From the NCBI GenBank assembly GCA_014058105.1, contig JACGCM010000060.1:248001-312000 (forward strand): a DNA stretch of 64,000 bases. Direction: 5' to 3'. Below are positions 11,150-26,100 of this stretch, one piece after another (the first letter of the stretch is position 1; each line of letters begins with the position of its first letter). The translations under genes and the position numbers were made by a program. Below the pieces are notes generated by a model. It was not told the DNA's origin, ran no database searches, and was given only the letters and a program-made list of their open reading frames with translations. This stretch comes from Kingdonia uniflora. Taxonomy: Eukaryota; Streptophyta; Magnoliopsida; Ranunculales; Circaeasteraceae.

Positions 11150-14100
11150 CTATAGGCATCAAAGCTCGTTGATATTATTATGTGCGATATCACCACTATT
11201 TCAAGGATAGGTCAGTTGGAATAATATTGTACATGGAATAAACAGTACTAATTAAACATACAGGAGTTACAATAATCTTCTTTTTTAAGTAAATTGATAA
11301 AATATTTTGTTCTTCAAACCAAAGATGAAAATGTCGATCTTACCGTACAAGAACATATGGGGTGCCGTCTTGTGTCATTGTCAATTGTATCCAAAATAAC
11401 ATTGTAGTAGTATCTTACAATTTCAAAGTTTATTTGTCCTTAGGCTAATTTTTTTATATAAGTTCAAAGTCAATAGAAAATACTCATGTCAAAAATAATA
11501 TTATGAAAACTGATGTACCCAATATTTTTGTCAAAAGGTACTCTTTTCAACACCAGCTAATAAATATTTTTATCATTCGAGAATATCAGGATCCCGGTAA
11601 GTCTCTCAGATAGATTGATCAATTCAACATCATTAGTATAATAAGATTTGGCCAATACATAAGTAGTTACTAACCTGTAATGGGAACTTTACGAATGCTG
11701 CTTCAAAACGACCTTTACAGAACCTATGGAACCAGATGGTAAACACGGGAAGTGCAATGAGCAAAGGTCCTGACTGCGCGGCATCTTTTGTGCTCATAAG
11801 CCCCATCAGTAGGACTTGTGAAATTATCATCCCAGTAATTAAGCGTCGATGCACATCAGGCCAAAATGCTGCTCCACTCTCATACTTTTGCACATATACA
11901 TTGATTATCTTGCAGGCACAAAAATATATAACTTACGCTAAAGTTCCACAAGCAGAAATAAAAACTCTTTACCAAAAAATAAAGACTGATACTGTAGAAG
12001 AGTAACACAGTGATTATTATTTATAAGGATAAATTTTATTGCCTAACTACCCTTATGGGGAGATAAGTTCCTCTACAGTCATTTACAAGAAAGAGCACCA
12101 AAAAAAGGAGGGATCCCACTCAATCTACAGACCTTCAAAGAAAAAAAAACTGAAAGGGGATATGGTTGCCTTAAATCCTGCCAAAAAGAAAAGTAACATA
12201 GTGATGTAGTAATCATGGTGGAATTTTTTTCAGCATTAAATATTTTCAACATTCGGTCACAAAAGATTAGCCAGTTCCAAATTAGAAAGGATATGAAAAT
12301 TATGTATCAACAAAAGACCTTGTCATAAAGGTTTGAGTTCCAGAGACTCGCAAGATTGGTAAAAAGGATATAAACTCAATCTGAATGGTGCATTGATACT
12401 CGAGATTGTGTCGTCCATGACCACAAATGTCGCTTGATTATGTGTCTCTCAGTGATGCAACATGACCATTTCACAGTACGGGTTGTGAGTTTAAATGTGA
12501 ATGCCAGTTCGAGGCATCTCTGAAACCCGCCATATCACGAAAGACAATTTGAACTTCTAAACTAAAAGTTACCAAAATATTTACTATTGAGTTTACTATT
12601 ATATTTTACTCCAAAATACGATCATGGCACGGTAGTTAATAATTATTAAAGAGGGTATATGCATAGTTAACAACAACACGGATACGGGTGTCGGTGTCCG
12701 ACACGGGTACGGGGTGTCGGAAACGGCAGAAAATTGTCAAGTGCCCTGTAAATAGTGTTGGACACGTGCGTCCGAGAGTGTCCGAGTGTCGGGGTGTCGG
12801 ACACGTTTTATTTGTTTAAAGTGAAGTGTTGTAAACAAAAAATGTAATTTTAAGATTAGGATGGGAATTATCCATGTTGCACAAAGGTATTAAACTATAA
12901 CCTCCTTCACAAACATGTCAAAGGTTTGATGTTCAGACTATATTAAATGTTATCACAAAGAAAATAAGAAACATAAAGATTTTTTTTTTTTAAACGATTG
13001 ATTTGCTATGTAACATTGACACACAATACCCAATACGTGTACGAGGTGTCGACACTAGCCATGCACTTGAATACACGTAAGAAGATAGTTTTTTCATTCA
13101 CATTTCTTAAACTCCAGTGTTTTAGTACCTCCATTTTATCAATGATTCTATACATTTATGGGAAGGAGGGGTAGAGTCAACCATAAAAACAATGATAGAA
13201 CTTAGTAGGCTTGAGTAATTTGTTCAAATAATTGGAAACTGCTGAGTTTACAACCTCAAGATGTATTAAAATGTCATGATAAGTAAGAAAAAAGAAATCA
13301 GATCTGTAGCAACCCTAAAGAGAGAGAGAGAGAGGGTTTGAGATAATTCCTCAAGTTCCTCCTACCATTGTATTTATAAGTAGACCGTTAGAGAAATAGT
13401 TAAATAACTCCTACTAATAACAAAATTCCAGTCACTATTATAACATTCAAAACATACGTGGGAGGTCACCACGTTTATAGAACACGTCACAGTTACATAC
13501 GGTAAATAAAGTAGAATAAAAATAAAAAATAAAAAATTGGAGCATATACGATCTGAAGTGACAACCAACCTCTATATGTTTATTTATCTCGTGCAATACT
13601 ATATTAGAGGCGATGCAGATCGTAACTTGATTGTCGCAGTACATCTGAATCGGTTCTTTATTGGGAACCCCAAACTCTCAAAGAAGATTTCGAATCCATA
13701 TTGTCATCGCTCGGTAATCTGCTTCTACACTGGATAGGGCCAAGACAGTTTGCTTCTTACTTCTTCATGTAACTACATTACCACCAATAAATGTACAATA
13801 CCAAGTGATTGATCCTCTATCAAATACTGATCAGGAGTAATCTGGACAGTATACCCGATAATTTCGAGCTTACCATTGGCACGGTAAAATACACTTCGAC
13901 CTGAAAATCCTTTCAAATATCGCAAAACACGAACTGCAGCCTTCATATGTGGAACTCATGGAGAGTGCCTAAACTGAGATACCATAGTTTATAAGAAAAC
14001 GAGATCCCATACTTAGGGCATACGAGACATCTAGACGAGTAATTGTCAAATAAATCAACCTTCCTACCAAGCGCCTTTCCGATTCAACATCTGAAAGTAC

Positions 14101-17100
14101 CTCCCCTTTATGAACACACAATCTTTAAATCCAGAACATACTTACACTGTGATAGGTTGATGCCTTTTGACGATTTAAGAACTTCAATACTAAGGAAAAA
14201 CTTAAGATATCATAAGTCTTTTCTATGATATTGGGTACATAATTTTTACTTTAGATTCTTGATCCCAACTTCATTATTTCCGTTGATGACTAGGTCATCG
14301 ACATAAACAAGTAAAATAATATATGCAGAAGTTTTACGATAAAAGACAGAATGTTGGTAAGTACTTTTCTTCATTTCATGAGTACGCAAAACGTAACTGA
14401 AATTTTCAAACCATGCTCACGGTGACTATTTAGTCTATAGATGAACTTCACTAACCAACATACTTTCTTTTCTTTTTTGAGATGGGAAGCTAAGGTTAGG
14501 TAGCCCCTTACTAGATTTTATTACTTATATACAAAATTACACTCTAGGGTAGCTCTTCCTATTTGCATCAGCAATACATAGGCTTATAAGATCTAAAGGA
14601 AAACTACAAGGTTAAAAATATACTTTCCTCCCTTAAACAAGGTAGTTTGAATTGCTACTGATGCAACTATTGCTACACTTGGACGTATTGCAACACACCT
14701 CACAACAACTCTTATGCGTAGGGATGCAATTTCCACATATTTTATGGAAACATTTCGCAACACGTCACAACATCTCGATACACAGCAACATCTTACGACA
14801 GATGGTGTAAAATATGTTAAACTAAAATATCATTTAAATAACATGTCACAGTATTGATGCAAAAGTTTGCGAGAAACTAAAATCAACTGTCAATATAGAA
14901 ATTCGCAAAACTCCAAAACAGGATTACAAAATATATGTAAAACTAATATATCGATTGTTAACTCGAATAGGAAAACGCATGCGAAACCCTAACTCAAGAA
15001 TATTAAATCTTGATGGAATGCAAAACCTAGATATCATATGTATAACACGAAAAATACTAAAACTTAAAATTCGAAAAAACTTAAAACCAAACACCCATAA
15101 TATAATCCAGTTATTTTGAATACAAAATAGAGAAACCTCAATATAATTAATAACTATATATTTTGTGAATGTAAACATTAGTATGTAGTATTCCATCTAA
15201 TGTATCACAACATACAACAACATGCCACATTACGGTCGCAAGATTCATGTTACGTAAAGCTAGCGCTAGACGCATTTGTATCGCAGCACGCAGTGACTAT
15301 CGTGCCCTTAAAAAACAAACACGGGTGGTTGCTGACAGAATTGCAATACCAAAATTATTATTCCATTGCAAAACCTTAACTATTACAATGAAGCCATAAG
15401 CTACTTAAAAGAAAATAGGAAAATTCTAATGAAGAAGAAGTACCCAAAATACCCTAATTGACGTGGCACATCCCTAATAGGATTATTTACCACCCGTCTC
15501 GAACTATCTTTACTTTATGCACTTTATTTATTGTACTGCTAGAGAGACTAGGCTTTAGTTGTTAGGAGTTTTAGTTGTAGTCAGATTCTAACTGGATTGG
15601 GTGGGAGAGATATTGTAGGAGAGATTCTATGATTCCTAAAATATATGGAGAGAGTGTAACTTTGTTTTTTTGTTGTTATTGAGAAAACCTAGTTTTTGCT
15701 TTAAATTCAATCTCTAAATTGATATTCAAATCCCTAATATTGTAATTATCTCTCGAATCTTGCTTCCGCGTTTGAGGTTTTACTTTACTAATACTTAGTA
15801 TCTCTAACACCCCCCCCCCCCCCCCCTAAACTCACGATGTGAAACATCAAGAGTATACCAAAACAAAAACAAATCTAATTTTTAGATACGCTTGCTACTT
15901 CCACTGCTATGCGATAGGATACGATTGCTACTTCCATTGCTATGCGATTGCGAATTCTCTTGCTATGTGATGCGTTTACCGTCGATTTCCATGCTACAAC
16001 AATGTTATGCGATGTAATGTAATTCTTTACCATTACGATGCCATCTCTATGGCATATCCCAATCAGCTTTAGGTATTGAAGGTGTTGAAGTAGTCTCGAC
16101 AACCAAACCAAAAAATGCGCTTGAGGTCAACATGAGTTTCTACAATTGTTCTGCGATTTGATACAATGTGGGATTAGAAGACTCCCCAGGTTCAGATGAG
16201 GCGATTGCCGTCGAATGAGGAATATGTTGTGAGAATTGTTGTTGATGTTATTTATTCACCAACTTAGGACATGAAGACTTCCAGTGACATTTTCGTCTGC
16301 AAAAGCTACATTCATCAAAACCAACTCTGGTTTGCAATTTGTACTACAAATTATATGAGGATTGTGAAGGAACTGCAACAACACTATGACTACGAATAAT
16401 TTCATTGTTTGTGTGGGATTCAAGACGCACTTCTTCAGCCAATAATTCACTAACAATTATGATAACAGACGAGAGGGGATTGCGATGGAGAATAGAACCA
16501 CAAAGTACCTCAAAATCATCTCGAAAAAGGCATAAAAAATTAAACTAATCTTTGCTCATCTCTGAACTTCATACATAAGTTTACCGCACTAAGTTCAATA
16601 GGCTCGATAAGTGTTAACTAGTCCCAAAGACCAGTCATAACAAAATAAAAACCCTGCATACTATTGTCTCCTTGTCAAACTACCCAAATGTCAGACTCCA
16701 ATTGATAACGTTTTGCAAAGTTGGATTGCAAATATAATTTCTTCAAATAGTCTCGAATTCCTTTTGTTATTTCAAATTTAGCTAGATGCATCCCAATTGA
16801 AAGATCTATAGAGTTGTTAATCCAAGTAATAATCTTGGAATAATCTCTCGCCCAAGTACCTAGCAACTTTTCACAGTTTTCTGCTATGGAACTTTTCTAA
16901 GCCCTGATGTATATCCCCACATCTCCTTGCGTATTAAAAAAATCTTTGTAACATATGCCCAATAACTATAGTTATTACCCGTTAGCTTCACATTGGTTGC
17001 TTAAAGCGTGTCGTCCTGAATACCAACTATAGTAAATACCCAATCATAACTATAACTAATACCAACTTAAAAAGAATACCTGATTACCATAGATCTCACA

Positions 17101-20100
17101 AACCACGGGAAAATTAAAACGAAGAAACCATGAGAAAATTAAATCCATCACTCACCAAAAATTACCTTTGTTTTTTTGTCTTCTTCTTCGAATTGTCTAT
17201 CGTCACCAACAAAAATCACCGTAGAAATTCAAATGAACACCCAAAAATTAGTAAAACACCCCCAAAAATTTGAATCAGCACCCAAAAATCAGTTACACAC
17301 GCCCATAAATTTGAATCAGCATCCAAAAATCAGTAAAGCACACCTAAAACATCAAATCAGCACCCAGAAATCATTAGAACACCCCCCCCCCCCCAAAAAA
17401 AAATTCAGTTGTTGCTATTAGGAGAGAAAAAAAAAAAAAAAAAAAAAAAAAAAGTGAACAGAAGCTACGATATGGCCATGAAAGAATTGCAATACCAAAA
17501 CTATTATTCTATTACAAAACCTTGACAATTATAATGAAGCCATAAGCTACTTATAAGAAAATAGGAAAACCCTGATGAAGAAGTACCCAAAATACCTTAA
17601 TACTAAAATACCCATACTACCCTTAGTAACAAAAGTATCTTTAACAGTTGCTTCATGTACACTTCCTAATGCAAATCACCATAAAGGAAAACATTTTTCG
17701 CGTTTAATTAATGTAACTGCCAGTTGCAATTTGTCAAAAAGAGACATGGTTAACTAAGGCTGATCAAATTTCAAGAGTACATTTATACACTGCCTCATGA
17801 ACATGGTTTAACTATAGCGGTTCTTTATGAATCCATGGAAAATTTTGGCAATGACAATTTTGCAAAATTAAACTCGGTTCGTATAGTGATTTCCATAGCT
17901 GCAAACCACAACTAGAAATTACATCAGTTAGACGTGAAAAGTGCATTCCTTCATGGTGATTTACAAGAGGAAGATTACATTGAGCAACCACCCGGGTTTG
18001 TTACTCAACGAGGGAAGCATGTTGGATAAAGAAGTTCGTCTACGGATTAAAACAATCACCGTGTGCATGGTATGAAAAGTTCAGCTACGTTTGGCGTACT
18101 CATGGAATGAAGAGAAGTACTCACGATCATTCCATATTTTATCGGAGAACTCTCGCAGGTATTATTTTACTTGTTATTTATGTCGATGATATAGTTATTA
18201 CTGGGAATAATGAAGTTGGGTTCAAGAATCTAAGCAACAATTGTGTAAGCATTTTCATACAAAAGATTTGGAATATCTAAAGTACTTCCTTAGAATTGAA
18301 GTTGCTAGATCGTCAAAGTGGATCAACCTATCACAACGTATGTATAATCTAGACTTACAGAAAACGGAAACCTTGGAGCAAAGCCCGAAGATACTCCTAT
18401 ATATCCAAATCAGAAAATTACGTCTTTATAAAGGAGAATTGCTTTCAGACGTTTGGCAGGAAGATTGATTTATTTGACGATTACTTGTCTAGATGTCTCG
18501 TATGCAGTAAGTATGGTATCTCAATTCATATACTCTCCACGAGTTACACATATGGAGATTGTATTTTGTAGTATACAGCATTCGAAGGAATCACCAAGCG
18601 AATAATTATTTTACAGTGTCAATGGTAACTTAAATATTGTCAGTTATACTGATGCAAATTAAGCATGATTGGTATCTAAAAGAAAATTAATCACAGGGAA
18701 TTGAACAGTTTTTGGTGATGATCTAGTTATAACGAGTAATCAAGTCGTGGAAGCGAAAACTTGAATTGAAATCGTTAACCTAAATTCAATTAGGGTTTTA
18801 AACTCTTAAAGCAAAGAAAATAACTAAACATGATATTATTAACTTTAACTTCTCTCCAGCAACTAAATCTCAAAAATATTCTACCATCTCCCATATATCT
18901 TTAAACCCTACAAAATCTCCCTAATTCCTAATTACAAACTAACTATAATTTTTAAAGCATCTCCAACAATAGACTAAACTACTAAACATAAAATAGGGAA
19001 ATTCAACAAGGGTGGGTGACAACTAATGGGGATGTGTCACATCAAACCCTCCGTCTGAGAAGATTTTAACCACAAAATCAGAGAGGAGGAGCCCTCATGG
19101 ACGCATGTACAACCTGGTAGCACCCTCTGCGAAATCGTCAACATTGTCGTCTTTGTCCTGTAAAACTCATAGAACAGTCGCGATAACATTCTCACGCATC
19201 ACATCCACGACTAAACCAACCTTCTTTGCAAATGCGAGACAATTACATTTCTTGTGCCTGGGCTTCCCATATCCATAACAGTTACCTAAAACATAAGTAC
19301 GGAGTGACTGTCGAAATAACAGGAGTTGTCACTGAAGGTGCAGGAAGTGGTAGGCAATACTGTGCCTCTTGCTCGCTCCCTATTTGGCTAACTGTACAGT
19401 CTCAGTCTCTGATAAGCAGTAAACATACTATAATGTTATCATCTCCTAAAGCTTCTTTGTCAGACAATTATTGTACCTGCTGACTCGCTGTTGCTCTGTC
19501 CCACGAAGGCGGGCACGAAACTCAAGAAAATAGAACTGGTCGGTGTAATCATCAATAGTAGAGAGCCCCATCATCAGAGATTGAAGTTTCCAAAAAATTA
19601 TCTCATCGCAATTCATCGGGATGAACCGTTCTATCATATCACGCCTCTTCTTTGACCACTCAGTAATTATCAGATAACCCTGAGATCTGCGATACTGTTG
19701 CACGTTGTTCCACCACATGAGGGCATATCCAAAAAATCGGGACTCAACTATTGCTACCTGTTTTGGATCTCCATAGCGTTTATAGATGAAAATCTTCTCA
19801 TCTTTGTCCAACCAATCAATGAACGTATCTGCGTCTAACTTACCATAAAACTCGGGGACCTTCAGGTGAAGATCGTGTGTCTGCTTTGTAAGTGCCCTAG
19901 CCAATGCCTCAATATCAGCACCCCGTCCATGTCTCTATGGCTGACGCTCAAACCCTGTCTCTATATAGTTATCGTCGTCCTGGTACTGAGTCGCATAAGG
20001 GTGCCTAGGAGGCCGCGGAGGTGAACCAACTAGCATATGAGGCTCTTGATGATCACGCAGAGGGGTGTCAACAAAGAGGTGTAAACCACGACCCTAGCCT

Positions 20101-23100
20101 CGCCTGCTGAACTACCGATGTCGTTCCCACGGTGGGACACCTCGTCTTCCACCCAGGTGAACGATGAACCCAACGTCGTCAACATTCCCAAAGGAGTACC
20201 TATCTCCTGACCCACGCTCAAATCCACTACCTGGAAGAGGTGTTGAACCCGAAAAATAAGGGGGGTAGACCCTAAAAATACCGGGGATGTGATGGCTAAA
20301 ATGGTGGTGCGACTTAGGAGAAAGGGGGCGTGAATTGGGTTTGCGGGTTAGGTTAGGTCTCATATGGGATGTGCGAGGGAAAGTGGTGTGTTGTGGGTAT
20401 GTGTAGGTCTACCGTAAAGAGGGAAGGCTAGTAGGTTGGAAGGTGGCGGAATGAAGCTCAGGGTTGGACGATACCACCTTTGGATAGGAGTGGAGGAGGT
20501 GCGTAGGTCCGTCAGAGAGTTGTGAGATGGAGTGGAGTTGTCGTGTGGAGTTGCGGGTGCATGGGTTTGTTATGTTGTTGGGTTGTGATGAGTGGAGGGC
20601 AGGGGAAAGTGGTGAATAGAGTGAGAAACGGAGAAGAGAATGATTTGTTTGATTGGGTGAGCCCACAAAAGGTAAGGGTAAGAGAGGGTAGAGTAAAGGA
20701 GATCGGTCGGTTACAGTTGGGTTTGGAGGGAAATTCAAACAAGACCCATTAAGCCCCGTCGCTCTGGGTCGGGTTCCCCAGTTGGTTGGGGGACCCACTA
20801 AGCAACTGAAGTTCTGGGTTCCAGAACTGAGTACAGCCTGGTATTGTATGGCTCTGGCCCAATTGGCCCATTGTTCCTGAGTCATTTTGATTGGGCCTGG
20901 CACGGTGCTCATATGAGGGGCATGCTTGTCTTGTAGATGGTCGGGCTTGGCAACATCACGTGATGTCCGTGTGCATATATATCTCTTTTATCGCGAACTG
21001 TATATCTTTCTACTTACGAAATCTGCGTGCACACCAGCGGGATTTCCAACGATAATACTGGACAGAGATCCGGTTTGAAGTGGCCAAGGTACTCCGGCGA
21101 TTGGTCTAGTAGGTCTCTCATTCATAATTGAACCCCTCTCTATGGTCATCGTTTCGATCTCAGGTCTGATTGGGAGTGTTCGTTGGACCCCATTAGGTTA
21201 TCCCATTGTTGTAGATAGGTTAGGATGATTGCCAAACGCCGCAAATGGGTTTACATCGTCGGCCGTTGGACCGTTTCTTGCGGTGCTTTTCACGGATTTG
21301 GTATCTGTTGATTCGAAAATCAGTGGTAACTTCGTCATGGCTCCAAGAGGTGTCGGTTGCGGAGATGGATGTAACGCGCGAGCGCTAAAAGTAGTGACAA
21401 GTTGTTGAAATTGATCGGACAACTCGGCAAGGCTTTCCACTGTGATTAGTTTCTTCGTAGCGTTGGTTTCCTTTTCCCTTCCCGGAGCCATTGCTAGACG
21501 AAATGAACCTATCCGTGGATCAGGAAATTGTTATGATACTAATTTAACGAGTAATCAAGTCACGAAAGCGGAAACTTGGATTGAAATCGTTAACCTAAAT
21601 TTAATTAGGATTTTAAACTCTTAAAACAAAGAAAATAACTAAGCTGGATATTATTAACTTTAACTTCTCTGCAACAATGCAACAACTGAATCTCAAAATA
21701 CTCTACCCTCTTACATATATCCTTAAACCATACAATATCTCCTATACAATAATCAATAGACTAAACTATTAAGTATAAAATAGGGAAACTCAACACAGAT
21801 GGGTGACGACGAATAGGGATGTGCCATATCAAGTAACATGAAGAAGTAAGAAGCAAACTGTTGTGGCCTGATCTAGCGCGCGTAGAAAAAAAATACCAAA
21901 CAATGGCAAGTACAACTTACGAGTTGATATGGATTTGAAATTTTCTTCGAGAGTTTGGGGTTCACTTTAAGGAACCGATTCAGGATGTACTACGACAATC
22001 AAACTGCGATCTACATCGCCTCTGATCCAATATTTTACGAGAAAATAAAACATATAGAGGTTGATTGTAATTTTGTTCGCGAGAAGTCGAATCTAAGAAG
22101 ATTTGCACTCCATTCGTATCATCGCAAAGCCAGTTGGCCAATATCTTTAGCAAATAACCCCACTCGACTTACCAAATAAACATGTTTTATATAGTAAATT
22201 TCATTAGTTAGAACAGTTTAACACCATTCAACTGCTGAATAATAAACTGACCCCACTCAAATATTATAAAATTCTTTAATTGGTCCTTTTTTGTTATTAC
22301 TCCTTAGATAATGGGTTCATTATCTATGCTCCTTTTAGGTCTATTGTTACATATTTTGTTAATTTCTTATGCCAAAATTTACTTTATAAGGGTTTAGCAT
22401 TTATTATTAAGTATTAGTGTACAAATTTAACGGCTCTTGCAAATGTCCGCTAAAATGCTTTTGTAAATATAAGGTTGTTGGCGAGCGTGTCTTTTAATAA
22501 TTTAGACGTGAGTTCGAGATAACCGATCACGTCTATATATTTTTTCGCTAATTTTAAAAATATTTATAATTTTTTCATATCATTTTCCCAAGATATTAAT
22601 GATTGTAACTAAAAATCAAGCCGTCGAAGGTTTTTGAAAGCAAAATTTGTTTACTAAAATATCTTTTAAATACTGTAAAAATATCTAGGGGGCTCTGCCC
22701 TCAAACCCCTGGATTTTAACCCTGCAGAAGTCTTCGCCACTGCTTCTGATAGTATTTGTTCCAAGCTTGGCATGGGAAACATATTTGTTCCAGCTGTAGT
22801 AGCCTTCTCGCAACCTTCGAGAACTTACTAGATACTCTAAAACTCCTGAGCCGCTAGATGCCTGCCACACTTGCAAATTAATCAAGACCATTGCAAGAAT
22901 ACCTTTGAGTCCTCTAAGGCTTCAGATAGACACCTCAACACCACCAGGTCGAAGGCAGGAACCTCATTTGTCTGATACAAGACAGCTGTAAAGAAGGATA
23001 CATTCGTAATTTAACTTCTTTATAGTGACGTCACATTTCCTATCTTTTATAAATAGGAAATGAGAGCCACCATAGAGGGGTTGAGATTTTTTTCCCCCAA

Positions 23101-26100
23101 ACACCCTTGAGAAGCTCTAACAACCTTCAAGCACATTCCAAAACTTGAAGACTCGGTCTACTCGAACTTTTATTTGTAATCTCGTCCATTTATACAATCT
23201 CATCTTAAAAATCCTTGTTAGAGGTCGTGGAGGAATCTCATTCTACGACTCCACTCAAGTGTGTCTACTAGAATCTCTACATTTCTATTAAGTACGCTTG
23301 TTAGAACCCCTAGTTAATCTTGTGGTGTAAGAGTGTAATCTCACCTCAACGAGATTAGGCCCCTATATTTGGCGACGCATGCGTTGTTACCCCCAGTGTG
23401 TCAATGGTATTACCCACCCTATCCCCAAAGTCTCTATACACTTGGGAATCCACGCTTCTGAAGATTTGAGTGACTCGACACTGCCAACAACCAGACCTCG
23501 TCACCACAAATCAGCCAGAACTACTTGGGAGAATTTAGTGAAGAGCATATACCCAAACAGAGACCACAGCAAAACCCGACAAGAGCATTCTCCCCCTTCA
23601 GCAGTATATGTAACACAAAAGGAGTCCAACCAGCAAATAAAAGCAGCCATTAGACATAGTTCGAGTCCAGCCCCCAATGCGTGGAACAAGCTCAACAACC
23701 CTATCAGCAAATAATTATTAGCCTTCGAGATCCCGTTAAATTTCCACGTCCTTAAAATTCGAAAATACAAAAACACAGACCCACAATCCCACATCCTCAA
23801 GTTCCAGAACTCGTTAAGCCTTCATGCATCAGCGGATCATCTCCTTTACCAAATGTTCCCCACAAACCTTACCGATGGTCCACTCAAGTGGTATCACAGC
23901 CTCCCTAATGGATCCATTCAAAGCTTCATAAACTTTTCTAGACTCTTCGTCTCTAAGTTCGCCTTCAACAAGGATCGCGAGGTCAGAGTCGATGCCCTGT
24001 TTAACAATCGGAAAACACAAAACGAAACACTCAAAAACATTTACCAAGAGATTCTTAGATGAGTTACAAAAATCGAGAACCTTAACTCCACTAATGCAGT
24101 CTTAGCCTACTCGAATGCCTTACCAGACAATAGGCGGTTGAAGGAGTATATCGTCCTTCAAAAACCAGCGATACTCGAGGAAATGCTATCGAAAGTAAAT
24201 GGTTGCATATACCTTGAGCGCATCCGAGAAAACAATCACCAAGGACCAACCCAAACCAACAACCAACACAAACCTCGGTCGCCGAACTCACACATGGTCG
24301 CTCATGTTCATAATGGGATCGACAACAAAAAAATGTAACAAGGAAGATCAAACAGATAGGCCGAGGAAGAAAAGACCGATGTCAATGCTGCCTAAGCTCA
24401 ACCTTTTATAGGAGCCATCTATCACGTCATCCAGGCCGACCCAATCTGGCGAGCTGATATCCAATCGAAGTTAAAAAGGACGAACTTTACTGCTAGAACC
24501 ACAAGTGTAATTGTCACCCGACATACAAGTGTTACGCTATACAACGATCTTTGGAAATGATATTAAAGGTGGGACGATTACACGAATACATCGACGATGT
24601 CCCCGGTAACCGAGATGGTTCGTATCTCAAAACCCAGGCCGGACAAAACAATGGAGCAAATGAAGTGCATATCTTCCAAGCTAATATGATCGAAGGCAAC
24701 AACATCGGCAGCGGTCATACTCGAAGCAAGAGAAAATGGGTCAAAAAATATTGCAAACTAACCTACAGAGAAAATTTACCAGTACTTTTACCCGAAACCA
24801 GCCAACAACCCCGACCCGAAGGTATCTCCTTCGTCGGCTGTGATGTTTCTCACGTGAAGTTCCCACATACCGGTAGCGCAGCAGACATCCTCCAAACAGT
24901 CAAAAAGATTATGACAGACCGCATAACCCCCGCAAACGTCGAACTCAAAGGTTTTAATAGTGCCACAGAGGTAGCGGCTAGTCCAATAGGCCTCCTGGTC
25001 ACCACCGAGCCAATAGTGCTTTAAACTAGCTTCTTGGCCGTAGATAAGAAATTGAAATATCTCGGCATCCTAGGTTGCAATTGGCTTCACGTCATGATGG
25101 CGATACCTTCGAGCTATCACCAAGTGCTGCGCTTCACAACCCCTAGCGGAATCTGAGACATAAAAGGGTCCCAACGATTAGCCCGGTCATGCGAACACCC
25201 GGAGATAGATAGGACTCGAAAGCTGGCTAAACCATAGCAATTACAGCAGCCCGCTCGGCCCAATCCCTCAACCATGCCGTCCAGAATATCAACTGTCGAA
25301 CCAGTCGAATACGTAGAACTCGATGGTGCCGGAAGAGGGACATTCATTGGGAAGTCGCTCACTGACGTAAAGAAATAAGTGATGATAGATTTTCTTCAAT
25401 CTAATAAGGACGTTTTTGCATAGACTTTCCAAGAGATGCCAGGAGTCAATCCTACGTCACCACATTGCTTTAGTGGCCAATTGCACAGCAGTGAAACAAA
25501 AGCGGACCTTAGCACCAAGGCTTCCAGAAGAAGTTAGCCTCGAAATTGACAAACTTCTAGCCGCAGGGTTCATCCACAAGATTAAATACGCAAATTGGAT
25601 ATCAAACATCGTGGTAGTACCCAAAAAGAAAGACAAGATCAAGGTTTGCATCGACTTCACAGACCTCAATAAACATACACCGAAGGATAGTTTCCCCCTC
25701 CCCATCATCGCGGGACTATTCGATGCCACAACTGGGCATAAGCGCCTCTCTATGATAAACGCAGCTTCGGGATATAACCAAGTAGCCCTTTTGCTTGAAG
25801 ACCAAAGAAAAACCGCGTTCATCACTGAACAAGGCTTGTATTGTTTCAACGTCATGTTCTTTGGGCTCTAGAATGCTGGCGCGACCTATCAACGACTTGT
25901 TACGAGTATGTTTAAACCACTTCCGGGAAAAACCGTTGAAGTCTATATCAACGACATGCTCTGCAAGAGCCTCAAAAAGAAAACCACCTTGAAGGCTTTA
26001 ATGAAGTATTTGCTACCCTTCGATCATACAACATGAAGCTTAACCTAGACAAATGCCAGTTTGGCGTTTCCTCGAGAAAATTTATTGGCCACTTCATCAG

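Larger units (their letters stand above)
18730..21831 (-). mobile_element. Gag-only gypsy-like LTR element nested in the copia pol
   Basis: A 3.1-kb minus-strand element with LTRs at 21545-21831 (5') and 18730-19044 (3'). It splits the copia RNase H between AGTTA (18725-18729) and AGTAA (21832-21836), a 5-bp target duplication with one change. A mutated initiator-Met primer-like site (TTAGTATCATAAC) adjoins the 5' LTR and a purine tract (GACGGAGGGTT) adjoins the 3' LTR. It contains a gag but no protease, reverse transcriptase or integrase, so it could only have moved with help. Confidence 0.85.

Noticed and set aside
15811..15828. Long C-run as a possible assembly gap or telomere-like signal
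   Set aside because: A simple homopolymer within copia leader sequence; no telomere repeat is nearby.
18955..18970. Similar AAGCATCTCCAACA word in an LTR
   Set aside because: Unpaired and part of an LTR whose partner copy lacks it.
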